Source: RGIG8244 sp045592785 (GTDB taxonomy: Bacteria; Verrucomicrobiota; Lentisphaeria; Victivallales; UBA1829). From it: a DNA stretch of 53,851 bases. The stretch is taken from assembly GCA_045592785.1 (NCBI GenBank), contig JAZNVL010000062.1:1-53851 (forward strand), in the 5' to 3' direction. Under the pieces are notes generated by a model. The model was not told the DNA's origin and searched no databases. It saw only the letters and a program-made list of their open reading frames with translations. A program made the translations under genes and the position numbers. Positions 34,975 through 43,985 of this stretch are shown here, piece after piece (position 1 is the first letter of the stretch; every line of letters starts with the position of its first letter).

Positions 34975-35784
34975 TCAGCGCGTAATGGTGGCGCCGGGTT
35001 CGATCTCCCGGATCTTATTGGCTGAGGTATCCCGGATCCACACAGGGATCGCGGAGGGATTATGGATCATTTTGCAGTTGGCGGAGATATGGAGACGGCG
35101 ACTGGCTTCCACATAATCGTAGATCTCGATATTGGTAGCGTACCAGACTTCACGCCGTTTCTTCATTTTCTCGCAGAACTCTTCCATCACTTCCCAGTTG
35201 TCCATGTTGTTGAACTCGTAGGAATGTCCCCAGATATACAGCAGGCGGCAACCCCACGGAGATTCCAGGAAGGGCTGGATCCGTTTGACGATGTCACCAT
35301 TATGATGGGTGGTGGGATTCCAGGCAAGCCAACCGTCACCGTACGGGATCTTGGTGGTATTACCTTCCTGCTGTGTTGCACGGCAGTATACGATCCCCAG
35401 AGATTTCAGAATATCAATGACCTGTTGATTGTAAGTCCCGAAGGGATATGCCATCCCGCGAACAATGCCGCCGGTGACCTCTTCCAATTTCTTCCGGTCT
35501 TCCAGAACATCATTCACGACGGCGGCGGCGGGACTCTGATCCTCAAAAGGATGTCTGAACCCGTGGCACGCCACTTCGTGTCCTTTGGCGAGCAGATTTG
35601 TACGGATCTCTTCGGCAGAAAGATGTCCTTTGGTTCCCACATGGGAACCGCAGATATTGAACGTGCCTTTCATTCCGCAGGCATTGAAGATGTCAGCCAG
35701 CGGCAGATCCGCTTCCACTCCATCGTCATAACTGAACGTCAACGCTTTCTTTTTTCCTTTCGGGAACACAAAATCGATCGACAT
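34975..35784 (-). CDS. polysaccharide deacetylase (CE4/NodB-like)
   Basis: The 269-residue protein has the NodB homology domain of carbohydrate esterase family 4, which removes acetyl groups from amino sugars. Metal and catalytic motifs are present: TFSYDDG near residue 17 (Asp-Asp), HEVACHGFRH near 68 (His-x-x-x-His), AYPFGTYN near 113 and LYIWGHSYEF near 190. No signal peptide is seen, so a cytoplasmic sugar substrate is likely. It lies between an unknown protein and hrpA, 3 bp and 2 bp apart, in one operon. Confidence 0.88.
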   Translation of the reverse strand: MSIDFVFPKGKKKALTFSYDDGVEADLPLADIFNACGMKGTFNICGSHVGTKGHLSAEEIRTNLLAKGHEVACHGFRHPFEDQSPAAAVVNDVLEDRKKLEEVTGGIVRGMAYPFGTYNQQVIDILKSLGIVYCRATQQEGNTTKIPYGDGWLAWNPTTHHNGDIVKRIQPFLESPWGCRLLYIWGHSYEFNNMDNWEVMEEFCEKMKKRREVWYATNIEIYDYVEASRRLHISANCKMIHNPSAIPVWIRDTSANKIREIEPGATITR

Positions 35785-35787
35785 GGC

Positions 35788-36861
35788 TCATTCCTCCGTA
35801 ATAAATATGACCGATGCCCCGTTCCGGGACAACTGTTTGTTCGCCCAGCGTTCCAGCTGAAGCCGTGATTCACGGTCCCAGTGCGCCAGCTTATCCTTCT
35901 TTCCGCGGTCTTCGTGCGCCGCGGAATAACATATCGTTTCCTTCGGGAGACGGACCGCATACACATCGCCTTCGCCCGCTTCCGCAAGCAGAGAACGGAT
36001 GTACCGTTTCACCACGGCTTCCGTACCATCCGCACGGCAGCAGGGCTGTTTGCAGAGACTGCCGTCTGCGTTCCGGATACAGCAATTGTTCTGCCATTTC
36101 TCTGCGGCTGCATTGAACTCACCTTGGAAGGGGCCCGTATACGCCACAGGGACCGCATAACGCAGAGACCAGGTGAACCGCAGATTCCGTCCCCGGGGCG
36201 GTTCTTCCTCCGGCGTTTCACTGCGGAAACTGAACAGATTCCAGTAGAACATGACCGCACCGTTTTCTTTGCGGATCGTGAAAAGACTGCTGCCGGGCAT
36301 CCGGCTTGCCAGATCCCAACGCCAGATGGCACCGCCCAGTTCAAAAACCAGTTCTGCGCCGTCGGCAGATGTGAATGTAAGCATCAGCGGCGCAAGGGGA
36401 TCACGATAAACTTCCGCACCATCCGGCAATGCCGTGACATCCACCGTTTCTTTCGCGATCATATCCAGACCCGTGATCACCAGTTTTTCCACGCCTTCCA
36501 GTTTCAGACCGCCGCCGATGATGGAACGCATCGGGAACGAAGGACGCAATACGAAATCCGTGCGGACCGTCATGCGGCCGGCACAGAAATCAAACCGTTT
36601 GCGGATCTCCGGTTCCGCACCGAAGGGGATCTGCACTTTCATTTCCAGAGAGCTTTCTTCTCCGTCAGCGGAACTGTGCGCCCGGAAGGAATCCGTCACG
36701 CCCATGGTCTCCGGGTATTCGCCGGGGACCGCAGGGATGGCGGTCACTTTGAACGCATTACTTTCGAATGTAAAGAGTCCGTTTTCGGGCGTATCGGGCG
36801 TGAAGCGGTATCCTTCATCCTCGAGAACGGGTTTTCCTTTGATGTATTCAAACGGGTTCAT
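35788..36861 (-). CDS. conserved-looking cytoplasmic protein of unknown function
   Basis: I do not recognise this 357-residue protein. It lacks a signal peptide and membrane helices. The first 240 residues read as beta-rich (LKLEGVEKLVITGLD, AVMFYWNLFSFR). The last 100 include CRADGTEAVVKRYIRSLL and a Cys pair region CCIRNADGSLCKQPCC. The start at 36861 overlaps the nitroreductase stop as TGATG, arguing for translational coupling. The deacetylase starts 3 bp after its stop, so sugar handling is possible. A longer reading to 36963 would overlap the nitroreductase by a further 100 bp and is less likely. Confidence 0.6.
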   Translation of the reverse strand: MNPFEYIKGKPVLEDEGYRFTPDTPENGLFTFESNAFKVTAIPAVPGEYPETMGVTDSFRAHSSADGEESSLEMKVQIPFGAEPEIRKRFDFCAGRMTVRTDFVLRPSFPMRSIIGGGLKLEGVEKLVITGLDMIAKETVDVTALPDGAEVYRDPLAPLMLTFTSADGAELVFELGGAIWRWDLASRMPGSSLFTIRKENGAVMFYWNLFSFRSETPEEEPPRGRNLRFTWSLRYAVPVAYTGPFQGEFNAAAEKWQNNCCIRNADGSLCKQPCCRADGTEAVVKRYIRSLLAEAGEGDVYAVRLPKETICYSAAHEDRGKKDKLAHWDRESRLQLERWANKQLSRNGASVIFITEE

Positions 36862-37373
36862 CAGTCCACCACCTTGATCAGTTCTGTGATCGGCTTTACG
36901 GTTTTTGCGGCGCAGGAATCCTTTCTGGCATAGCCCAGGGGAGAGATCGCCACACTGTGCCACGGTTTTTCAATGGCGAGCGCGGCATCCATATCGTCAC
37001 GGTTGAACGCACAGATCCAGCAGGTGCCGAGTCCTTCCGCCGCAGCCGCAAGCACAAAATGTTCCAACGCGATGGTGACATCCATATCCACTGCGGAATT
37101 ACCTTCGAACCGTGTCCAGGCCTGGGTGGCATCGCCGAGCGCCACCAGGATCGCCGGAGCCTCTTTCAGCCACGGACGGCCGTAGACTTCACAAATGCGG
37201 TCCCGCAGTGCGGCATTGCGCACCAGCAGAAAACGGAAGGGCTGTTTGTTGCACGCGGTCGGTGCCAGAGCCACAGCCTCAAAAATACGGTCCAGGGCAT
37301 CCTGCGGGATCTCACGGGCGGTATCATATCCGCGGAAACTTCTTCTTTTTTTCAGTACGTCATAAAATTCCAT
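36861..37373 (-). CDS. nitroreductase family protein
   Basis: The 170-residue protein belongs to the FMN-dependent nitroreductase family: KKRRSFRGYDTAREIP near residue 7, APTACNKQPFRFLLV near 36, DMDVTIALEHFVLAAAAEGLGTCWI near 100 and a closing VAISPLGY. This is the short form typical of anaerobes. Substrates range from quinones to nitroaromatics and cannot be predicted. I start at 37373 with GGAGA upstream. It is the first gene of a four-gene operon running to hrpA. Confidence 0.88.
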   Translation of the reverse strand: MEFYDVLKKRRSFRGYDTAREIPQDALDRIFEAVALAPTACNKQPFRFLLVRNAALRDRICEVYGRPWLKEAPAILVALGDATQAWTRFEGNSAVDMDVTIALEHFVLAAAAEGLGTCWICAFNRDDMDAALAIEKPWHSVAISPLGYARKDSCAAKTVKPITELIKVVD

Positions 37374-37401
37374 ATTCTGTCTCCTGTTGTTTCTTTGTGG
37401 T

Positions 37402-37429
37402 AAGATACCACACATACCGTAATTTTCAA
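37402..37429 (-). promoter_or_regulatory. promoter of the nitroreductase to hrpA operon
   Basis: On the minus strand: TTGAAA (plus 37424-37429), 16 bp, TATCTT (plus 37402-37407). It lies about 30 bp before the nitroreductase ATG. Confidence 0.6.
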
Positions 37430-37456
37430 GTTGAATCGGCCGTTTTTTGAACGTTA

Positions 37457-39799
37457 TCAGAGCGTACCCTGCAGAGTCAGACTTCCGCCCGCTTCAAGTA
37501 CAACATCTTTTTCATGATCCGGCAGCACGATCCGGCATGAGACATCCACCGAACTGCGGAAGACAGCCGTATATTTGCCCGCCTGCCATTGGAAATCGAC
37601 CGTGATCCCGCCGATGGCACGGAGTCCGTTGATGGACCCCCCGGCCTTCCAGTTTTCCGGGATCGTGGGGAAACATTCCAGCAGGACACGTCCGTCCGCA
37701 GTCTTCCGGTGACTTTGCAGGAACATTTCTGCGATCGCCGCCGTGACACCGAAATTGCCGTCGATCTGGAACGGAGGATGCGCATCGAACATATTGTGAT
37801 ACACTCCGCCGCCATTGGAATAGTTCATGGCAGTACCCGCTTCCACCGGACGGAGCAGGTTTTTCAGGATCCGCTGCGCCTTTTCCGAATTGCGGAACCG
37901 TACCCAGAGCGCGATACGCCAACCCATCGCCCAACCCGTGGAGAGTTCGCCGCGACGTTCCAGAGAGACTTTCGCCGCTTCCAGAATATCTTCGTACCCA
38001 TCCCGGAAAAATTCGTTCCCCGGATAAGCGCCGTACAAGTGGGAAAGGTGACGGTGTTTGATTTCCGCTTCCTCAAAGTTTTCGCCGTATTCCAGCAGTT
38101 CGCCGTAACTGCCGATGGGGTATCCCGGCAGACGGGGCAGGACTTCGCGCACCCGATCGGAAAATGCGTCGGCGGTCCCCAGAACAGCATCACATTCCAA
38201 AACGCTTTCCAGTGTCTCACGAATGATGGCGATATCCATGGCAGTCCCTTTGGCAAAGCCGCAGATCTCCCCGTTCTCATCCTTGAATGTATTCTCCGGC
38301 GAAGAGGAAGGACAAGTGGTCAGCGTGCCGTCTTTATCCTCAAACAGAAGATCCAGGAAGAATGCCGCCGCACCACGGATGATGTCCGCCACGCCCGCCA
38401 GAAATTCTTTGTTTTCCGGCGCGAAACGGTAATGATCCATCAAATGACGGCACAGCCATCCGGTACAGACGGGCCAGTAGGAATAACTGGGTTTGCCCGG
38501 GACTGGTGCGCAATGACGCCACAGGTCACTGTTATGATTGATACACCAGCCGTCGGCATGGAACATTTCTTTTGCCGTGGCGGCACCTTTTTCGGAGACT
38601 TCACGCACAAATCGCAACAACGGTTCCGTACATTCCGGCAGGCTCACACTTTCCGCGTGCCAGTAATTCATTTCCAGATTGATGTTCGTGGTGTAATTAC
38701 TGCTCCATGCCGGATACAGATTCGGATTCCAGATCCCCTGCAGGTTCGCAGGCTGGGTTCCCGGACGGGAACAGGCGATCAGAAGGTAACGTCCGAAGTT
38801 GTAAAGCAATGCCGCCAGATTGGGCGGGGGAACATCGCACGGCTGTTCCTGACAGCGTGCCAGACGTTCCGGGGTGGTGAGAGGATCCTCCGCCGTTTCC
38901 GGCAATACCAGAACGGACCGGTTGTATAATGCGCCGTGATCGGCAGCCGCCTGTGCTTCCAGTTGATCGCAGTCAAGAGCAACTGCGGATGCAATATCTT
39001 TCGCCGCAAGTTCTTTGTAAGCCTCACCGGATTCCGCCGGTTCCGTCTTCCAGTCGATATAATTGCTCCGGATGGCAATGAAAAGAACCGCTTCATCCGC
39101 GCCTGCGACCTGAAGGATCCCTTCCGGTGTCGTGGAAACCGTTCCGCCGATATTTTTCACAAAAAGCTGTACCCGGTAACGGACACCACTGCGGCCGTCC
39201 GGTGCGGTCCATTCGAGCTTGCCATAGTTATGCGCCGGACATGCCCCGTCGAACACGATTTCCTGCGGGGAGATGGCGGAAGCTGCGCCCTGCATCACGG
39301 ACCGGAAAGAGGCTTTGAATGTGAGGTCTTTCCCTTTGATCCGGTAAGCGATCACCTGGGCGGGAGCCGAAGCAAAAGCGGAACGCGTATGTTCCCCGGC
39401 GGGGGTGTTGTACGCCACACGGATGATACCATCGGCGAACGAGAGAGAACGCTTGTAGTCCGTGACTTCGCTCTGTCCCTCAAAATCCAGGATCACCGCC
39501 GCCGCTGTTTCATAAGTCTGCGCGCTGAAGGAATCGATATTTTCCTGATAAAAATTCGAGGCTTCAAAAAATTTACGGTCAAGGATCAACTCTTTGGTGT
39601 GCATCACCTGGTCATAAAACCGGGGACACTTTCTTGTTTCCGGCAAACCGGACCAGAGAGTATCATCATTGAGTTCAATGATTTCCTGTTCGGTCCCGCC
39701 GAAGACCATGGCACCGAGTCTTCCGTTCCCCACAGGCAACGCTGCTTCCCAGTACGGGGCGGGCGCATCATAATGCAAGACATCAACATATTTCGTCAT
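37457..39799 (-). CDS. glycoside hydrolase family 95, alpha-L-fucosidase-type
   Basis: The 780-residue protein matches GH95, inverting enzymes that remove alpha-1,2-linked fucose (or galactose) from host glycans and xyloglucan. Landmarks: WEAALPVGNGRLGAMVFGG near residue 17, NLQGIWNPNLYPAWSSNYT near 345, NLEMNYWHAE near 365, CINHNSDLWRH near 407, TTCPSSSPENTF near 480, RHLSHLYGAYPG near 580, GWAMGWRIALW near 628 and QIDGNFGVTAAIAEM near 690. No signal peptide is visible, so it probably acts on imported oligosaccharides. It sits at the end of an operon of RNA and cofactor genes, an unexpected place. Confidence 0.92.
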   Translation of the reverse strand: MTKYVDVLHYDAPAPYWEAALPVGNGRLGAMVFGGTEQEIIELNDDTLWSGLPETRKCPRFYDQVMHTKELILDRKFFEASNFYQENIDSFSAQTYETAAAVILDFEGQSEVTDYKRSLSFADGIIRVAYNTPAGEHTRSAFASAPAQVIAYRIKGKDLTFKASFRSVMQGAASAISPQEIVFDGACPAHNYGKLEWTAPDGRSGVRYRVQLFVKNIGGTVSTTPEGILQVAGADEAVLFIAIRSNYIDWKTEPAESGEAYKELAAKDIASAVALDCDQLEAQAAADHGALYNRSVLVLPETAEDPLTTPERLARCQEQPCDVPPPNLAALLYNFGRYLLIACSRPGTQPANLQGIWNPNLYPAWSSNYTTNINLEMNYWHAESVSLPECTEPLLRFVREVSEKGAATAKEMFHADGWCINHNSDLWRHCAPVPGKPSYSYWPVCTGWLCRHLMDHYRFAPENKEFLAGVADIIRGAAAFFLDLLFEDKDGTLTTCPSSSPENTFKDENGEICGFAKGTAMDIAIIRETLESVLECDAVLGTADAFSDRVREVLPRLPGYPIGSYGELLEYGENFEEAEIKHRHLSHLYGAYPGNEFFRDGYEDILEAAKVSLERRGELSTGWAMGWRIALWVRFRNSEKAQRILKNLLRPVEAGTAMNYSNGGGVYHNMFDAHPPFQIDGNFGVTAAIAEMFLQSHRKTADGRVLLECFPTIPENWKAGGSINGLRAIGGITVDFQWQAGKYTAVFRSSVDVSCRIVLPDHEKDVVLEAGGSLTLQGTL

Positions 39800-39827
39800 A
39801 AAACAAACCTTTTCTGTTTCGGGTTTT

Positions 39828-40385
39828 TCACAGAACGAACATACCGTCCAGTACGTTTTCAATTTCCTGCTCCGGAACACCGAAGACTTTCCGGGCGATC
39901 TCCGCGGCGAACAGGAACGATGCGCCGGGGCCCTTCCCCGTAATGATCGTACCGTCACACTCCGTCATGGCGCCGGTGAAATGCAGATCGTCCGATCCGG
40001 CAAGGGGTTCACAACCGGGATACCCGGTCATGACGGTATTCTCTGCGATCCCGGCGTGTTTGAGTACGGTGGGAGCGGCACAGATGGCGGCGATGTATTT
40101 GCCTTCGGCTTTGTATTGTTTGAGGAGTGCAGTGACCGCTTGGGAATCCCGGAGATTGGTAGAGCCGGGGAGCCCGCCGGGAAGAATGACGGCATCCGCC
40201 GCCGGCGCATCCGCAAGCAGTGTTTCGGCAGTGACAGAGATATGATGACTGCCGCGGACTGTGAGAGAATCCACGCCGGTGAGCAGCACACGACAGTTGA
40301 GTCTGCGCAGGACATCCGCGGTGGCAAGGGCTTCGATTTCTTCGAATCCGGGTGCGAGGAGAAGAAGTGCAGTTTTACGGTTCAT
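39828..40385 (-). CDS. DJ-1/PfpI (YajL-like) family protein
   Basis: The 185-residue protein has the DJ-1 fold markers: LLLAPGFEEIEALATADVL at the N-terminus with the conserved Glu, DAVILPGGLPGSTNL near residue 66, and the nucleophile elbow AAICAAPTVL near 100 with a reactive Cys. DJ-1/YajL proteins are linked to oxidative stress and carbonyl damage, though the reaction is debated. GAAAGG precedes the ATG, 5 bp after the coaB stop. Confidence 0.9.
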   Translation of the reverse strand: MNRKTALLLLAPGFEEIEALATADVLRRLNCRVLLTGVDSLTVRGSHHISVTAETLLADAPAADAVILPGGLPGSTNLRDSQAVTALLKQYKAEGKYIAAICAAPTVLKHAGIAENTVMTGYPGCEPLAGSDDLHFTGAMTECDGTIITGKGPGASFLFAAEIARKVFGVPEQEIENVLDGMFVL

Positions 40386-40390
40386 AGTGA

Positions 40391-41023
40391 TTACCTTTCA
40401 AAAATTTGTTTGACGATCTGACGGGCAAGGTTTTTCTTATCCGTCAGCGGCAATTCATATACTTCACCGGTCCGCGCATAAAGCGTGACCGCATTATCAT
40501 CCGCCTGAAACCCGCGTCCGGGAACGCCTACCGTATTGGCAGCGATCCAGTCCAGGTTCTTCCGTTCCATTTTACCCAGAGCCCGCGCCTGGAGATCTTC
40601 CGTTTCCGCCGCGAAACCAATGAGGAGCTGTCCGGCTTTCTTCATCGTGCCCAGCGTATAAAGGATGTCTTCGGTCCGTTCCAGACGGAGGATCATTTCG
40701 CCATCGGATTTATGGATCTTCTGCGTGGCGATCTCCACCGGACGGTAATCGGCGACCGCGGCGCACATGATCACGGCATCCATCGCAGGGAACCGGGCTT
40801 TGATCTCCCGCGCCATATCGGCGGCGGACGTGATCCTGACGAACTCCGTCAGCCCTTCCGGGGCGGCAAGGTTCACCGGACCGGAAACCAGCGTGACCGA
40901 ATGTCCGGCGGCGCATAATGCCTCCGCAATGGCGTACCCCATTTTCCCGCTGGAATGATTGGTGATGAAACGGACCGGGTCAATGGCTTCCCGGGTGGGT
41001 CCGGCGGAAACGAGTACATTCAT
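40391..41023 (-). CDS. coaB: phosphopantothenate-cysteine ligase (CoaB domain only)
   Basis: The 210-residue protein corresponds to the CoaB half of Dfp, which joins cysteine to 4'-phosphopantothenate in coenzyme A synthesis. Motifs: VLVSAGPTREAIDPVRFITNHSSGKMG in two parts from residue 3, MCAAVADYRP near 95, KIHKSDGEMILRLERTEDIL near 108 and FAAETED near 146. In most bacteria CoaB is fused to the CoaC decarboxylase. Here it stands alone and coaC is not in the window. Its ATG overlaps the NAD kinase stop (ATGA, 41020-41023). Confidence 0.9.
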   Translation of the reverse strand: MNVLVSAGPTREAIDPVRFITNHSSGKMGYAIAEALCAAGHSVTLVSGPVNLAAPEGLTEFVRITSAADMAREIKARFPAMDAVIMCAAVADYRPVEIATQKIHKSDGEMILRLERTEDILYTLGTMKKAGQLLIGFAAETEDLQARALGKMERKNLDWIAANTVGVPGRGFQADDNAVTLYARTGEVYELPLTDKKNLARQIVKQIFER

Positions 41024-41787
41024 GCGTTGGACTCCTCTCCGCATCCACAGACCCGGGTCCGGCGCAGATCGTGCCGCATTTTACGGCAGACGGGACACAT
41101 GAAGATATCCAGTCCGAGCATGGGTGTGGTGCTGTCATCCAGCATGATCTCTGCCACATCCCCTTCTGTCATTGCGATCGTTTCGGGGGAGTTATCCGAC
41201 ACCATTTCGCAGGGGCCGCGCAGAACGGTCACTTGGATGCGGCTTGATTCCGGCAGGACAAGATGATTCACCAGTTCGGTACTGTTGCTGAATGCAAGCC
41301 CGATCCCGGTCCGGAAGATACTGTTGGTGATGCTCCGGTAATACGCGGTGGAACCGTGTACCGTGGAAACGCCCACGCCGTCGCCCACGATCTCCTGGCC
41401 ATAGAGTTCGCCGTCGATGCGGACATCATAGCGCATGGCACTGACATGGATCCGGTTATGGATAAAGATATCGTTGATCCCGTAAAGGGTCTTCCCGTTT
41501 GCTTTTCCGCAGAGACGGGGGAGGAAAGTCCGTGCAAGTTCGCCATTCTGCAACATCCGGAGCTGTGTTTCCAGGGAATGACGGCAGCACAACGGAGCGG
41601 TTTCCACATCCCGGATCGGGAACTTCAATTTTCCGGGGAATTTCGCTGCGGCATCCAGCATGGCACCATCGCCGCCATGGGTCAGAATAAGATCGGCATT
41701 TTCCGGTTGTTCCACGGGAGTGAGTCCGGCGGCGATCACCGCAGACCGGAGATGTTCCAAATGCTGTCCAAAGAGAAATACGTTCAT
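41020..41787 (-). CDS. nadK: NAD kinase with a C-terminal Cys-rich extension
   Basis: The 255-residue enzyme phosphorylates NAD to NADP. The ATP/NAD kinase signature GGDG is near residue 38 (ADLILTHGGDGAML). INDIFIHN near 108 stands for the usual NE-D motif, and GDGVGVSTVHGSTAYY is near 134. The C-terminus adds a short segment with CPVC, twelve residues, then CGC, which looks like a small zinc-binding knuckle not usual in NAD kinases. I start at 41787 (MNVFLFG). The frame to 41814 would overlap the SpoU gene. Confidence 0.85.
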   Translation of the reverse strand: MNVFLFGQHLEHLRSAVIAAGLTPVEQPENADLILTHGGDGAMLDAAAKFPGKLKFPIRDVETAPLCCRHSLETQLRMLQNGELARTFLPRLCGKANGKTLYGINDIFIHNRIHVSAMRYDVRIDGELYGQEIVGDGVGVSTVHGSTAYYRSITNSIFRTGIGLAFSNSTELVNHLVLPESSRIQVTVLRGPCEMVSDNSPETIAMTEGDVAEIMLDDSTTPMLGLDIFMCPVCRKMRHDLRRTRVCGCGEESNA

Positions 41788-41789
41788 GA

Positions 41790-42263
41790 TCAGCTGCCTT
41801 TCCGTTGTTTGCAAATGGCATAAAGGACGACTGCGGCGCAGTTGCCCACGTTGATGGATGCTTTTTCGCCCAGCATGGGCAGAGAAACGGCACCGTCTGT
41901 TTCCGCAAGCGCATCTGCGGAAATACCCAATGCCTCATTCCCCAGCAGGATCGCCACCTTTTCCGGATACGGGAAATCCCAGGCGTCCACGGCATCGGGG
42001 ACTGTTTCCACGGCATAGACCGGGATCCCGTCGGCGTGCATCGCCTGAACCGCTTCCAATGCAGTCCGAAAAATCCGGAAGGGGACCATTTTATCGGCGC
42101 CCATGGCGGGTTTTTCCAGTTTCGGATGAGGGGGTGCCGGGGTATACCCGCAACAGATAACCTCTTTCACGGCTAGCGCTTCGGCAAGCCGGAAGATGTT
42201 GCCCACGTTATGGGCACTGCGGAGATGATCCAGGATCACCGTGATCTGCGGCAGGGAACTCAT
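41790..42263 (-). CDS. TrmH/SpoU family RNA 2'-O-methyltransferase
   Basis: The 157-residue protein is a minimal SPOUT methyltransferase with the three family motifs: LDHLRSAHNVGNIFRLAEA near residue 10, VAILLGNEALGIS near 105 and LPMLGEKASINVGNCAAVVLYAI near 127, which form the SAM-binding trefoil knot. The substrate is a tRNA or rRNA ribose. No extra RNA-binding domain is present. I choose ATG 42263 with GGAGG about 10 nt upstream. A TTG six bases earlier is possible. Both starts lie at the end of the DEAD helicase gene, so coupling is likely. Confidence 0.88.
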   Translation of the reverse strand: MSSLPQITVILDHLRSAHNVGNIFRLAEALAVKEVICCGYTPAPPHPKLEKPAMGADKMVPFRIFRTALEAVQAMHADGIPVYAVETVPDAVDAWDFPYPEKVAILLGNEALGISADALAETDGAVSLPMLGEKASINVGNCAAVVLYAICKQRKGS

Positions 42264-42265
42264 GA

Positions 42266-43867
42266 TCAATGCCTCCGCGGTCCACGGTATCCGCCGCCAT
42301 TCCGACGGGGGGGACGTCCGCCGCCGTTCCGGGGCTGATTCACCCGGGGGAGATCCGGCTGTTCCCGGCGGACTTTTTCCGGCAGGATGAGCTGATCGTC
42401 TTCGGGCTGCACAGTATGGATCTCCATTCCGGCATATTTTTCGATGGCGGGCAATGCAAAAGCCCCCACTTCACAGATGAAACTGATGGCGACACCTTTT
42501 TCACCGGCACGTCCGGTACGGCCCACACGATGCACATAATCATCGGGCTGTTCCGGAAGATCGTAATTCAGGACGTGTGTAATGCCATCCACATGGATCC
42601 CGCGTGCAGCAACGTCTGTGGCGACCAGGACTTTTGTTGCGCCGGACCGGAAGCGTTCCAGGACTTTCAGGCGTTTTTCCTGGGGCACATCCCCGGAAAG
42701 CAGTTCGGCATCCACGCCGTAAGCATAAAGACTGCGGACCAGATCCCGGTTATGATGTTTCATATTGCCGAAAATGATCAGGCGTTCCGGCTGGATGGTG
42801 CGGATGAGATACAGCAGGAAGGGCAGTTTCTGTTCGGAAAGCACAGCATAGAAATGCTGGTCGATGAGATCGGTGATCACATGTTCGGGTTCCGATTCCA
42901 CGAATTCCGGGTTCCGCAGCCAGGCATCGGCAAGACGCAAGACTTCCGGTTCCAGCGTGGCACTGAACAGCATGGTCTGCCGTTTGCCCGCAGGCGGGAG
43001 TTTGGAAACGATGCGGCGGACATCGGGGATGAATCCCATATCCAGCATACGGTCCGCTTCGTCAATGACCAGGATCTCCACTTCGGAGAGGTCCAGGTGT
43101 CCACTGCGGCTGTAATCGATGATACGTCCGGGAGTCCCGATCAGCACATCCACGCTCTGATGGAGGGAATCACGCTGTCCTTTGTGATCCATACCGCCGA
43201 AAATGACCACGTTGTGCAAATCGGTATACTGTCCCAGACCTTCCGCATCCTTGTGGATCTGAATGGCAAGTTCCCGTGTGGGGGAAAGGACCAGAACCCG
43301 GCAGGTCCCGGGACGGCGGTCGGCTTTGGGTTTCTTCAATAAAGTCGTCATGGTGGAAGCCAGGAACGCGGCAGTCTTTCCGGTACCGGTCTGCGCTTTT
43401 GCCGCCAGGTCGGAACCGCGGAGAGCATGAGGCAGACATTTCCGTTGGATCTCGGTACAGTATGAGAAACCGAGTGTCTGGGTCGCGGCAAGGATCTCCG
43501 GCGCAAGTTCCAGATCGAAGAACCGGGTCTTCCCCTCTTCAGCGGGGGGCGGAATGAGTTCCGGCATGGGCGGGGGTGTCCGTTTGACGATCACCGGTTC
43601 TTTTGCTTTTGCCTGGGGAACTTTTCTGTCATCGGGAGTGCGGTTTTGTTTCTTTCGTTTTCCGCCCTGCTCCCGATGTTCGGGCGGAGTCCGGCGGTCA
43701 GCCGCGCGAACATAAGGTTTCCCGTTTTCATCGGGATGACGGTTCCGTTGTTTTTTCTTTCCCTTGTTGTGCGGGTTTTCAGCGGGTGCGGGAGCGGGTG
43801 GATCATCATGAGATACAAAAATCCCGCGGATCAATGATTCCAGATTTTTTTTGATACGTTTCAGCAC
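42266..43867 (-). CDS. DEAD-box RNA helicase (RhlB/RhlE-like)
   Basis: The 533-residue protein has a basic, Pro-rich N-terminal extension (about 1-110) and a full DEAD core: Q motif region TEIQRKCLPHAL, AQTGTGKTAAF near residue 162 (I), PTRELAIQ (Ia), TPGRIID (Ib), VIDEADRMLDMGF near 270 (II), SATLE (III), ATDVAARGIHVDG near 418 (V) and HRVGRTGRAGEKG near 448 (VI). A Gly/Arg-rich tail closes it. Such helicases unwind RNA in ribosome assembly or decay. It heads an operon of at least six genes. Confidence 0.93.
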   Translation of the reverse strand: MLKRIKKNLESLIRGIFVSHDDPPAPAPAENPHNKGKKKQRNRHPDENGKPYVRAADRRTPPEHREQGGKRKKQNRTPDDRKVPQAKAKEPVIVKRTPPPMPELIPPPAEEGKTRFFDLELAPEILAATQTLGFSYCTEIQRKCLPHALRGSDLAAKAQTGTGKTAAFLASTMTTLLKKPKADRRPGTCRVLVLSPTRELAIQIHKDAEGLGQYTDLHNVVIFGGMDHKGQRDSLHQSVDVLIGTPGRIIDYSRSGHLDLSEVEILVIDEADRMLDMGFIPDVRRIVSKLPPAGKRQTMLFSATLEPEVLRLADAWLRNPEFVESEPEHVITDLIDQHFYAVLSEQKLPFLLYLIRTIQPERLIIFGNMKHHNRDLVRSLYAYGVDAELLSGDVPQEKRLKVLERFRSGATKVLVATDVAARGIHVDGITHVLNYDLPEQPDDYVHRVGRTGRAGEKGVAISFICEVGAFALPAIEKYAGMEIHTVQPEDDQLILPEKVRREQPDLPRVNQPRNGGGRPPRRNGGGYRGPRRH

Positions 43868-43919
43868 AGTTCGAATTTTCCTGAATGTAAAATTACCGTT
43901 TTCTATAAATTAAAGAAGT

Positions 43920-43947
43920 AATTTACACCGGAAATGGAAAAATACAA
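43920..43947 (-). promoter_or_regulatory. promoter of the DEAD helicase operon
   Basis: On the minus strand: TTGTAT (plus 43942-43947), 16 bp, TAAATT (plus 43920-43925). Leader about 45 nt. Confidence 0.5.
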
Positions 43948-43985
43948 GAGCCGGACGTATATTTTTACGCTTTTCTCTGCTTGTT

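Noticed and set aside
31247..35116. 1289-codon open frame on the plus strand
   Set aside because: It is antisense to hrpA in a fixed frame relation. The hrpA strand carries all helicase motifs. The plus-strand text is low-complexity and matches nothing.
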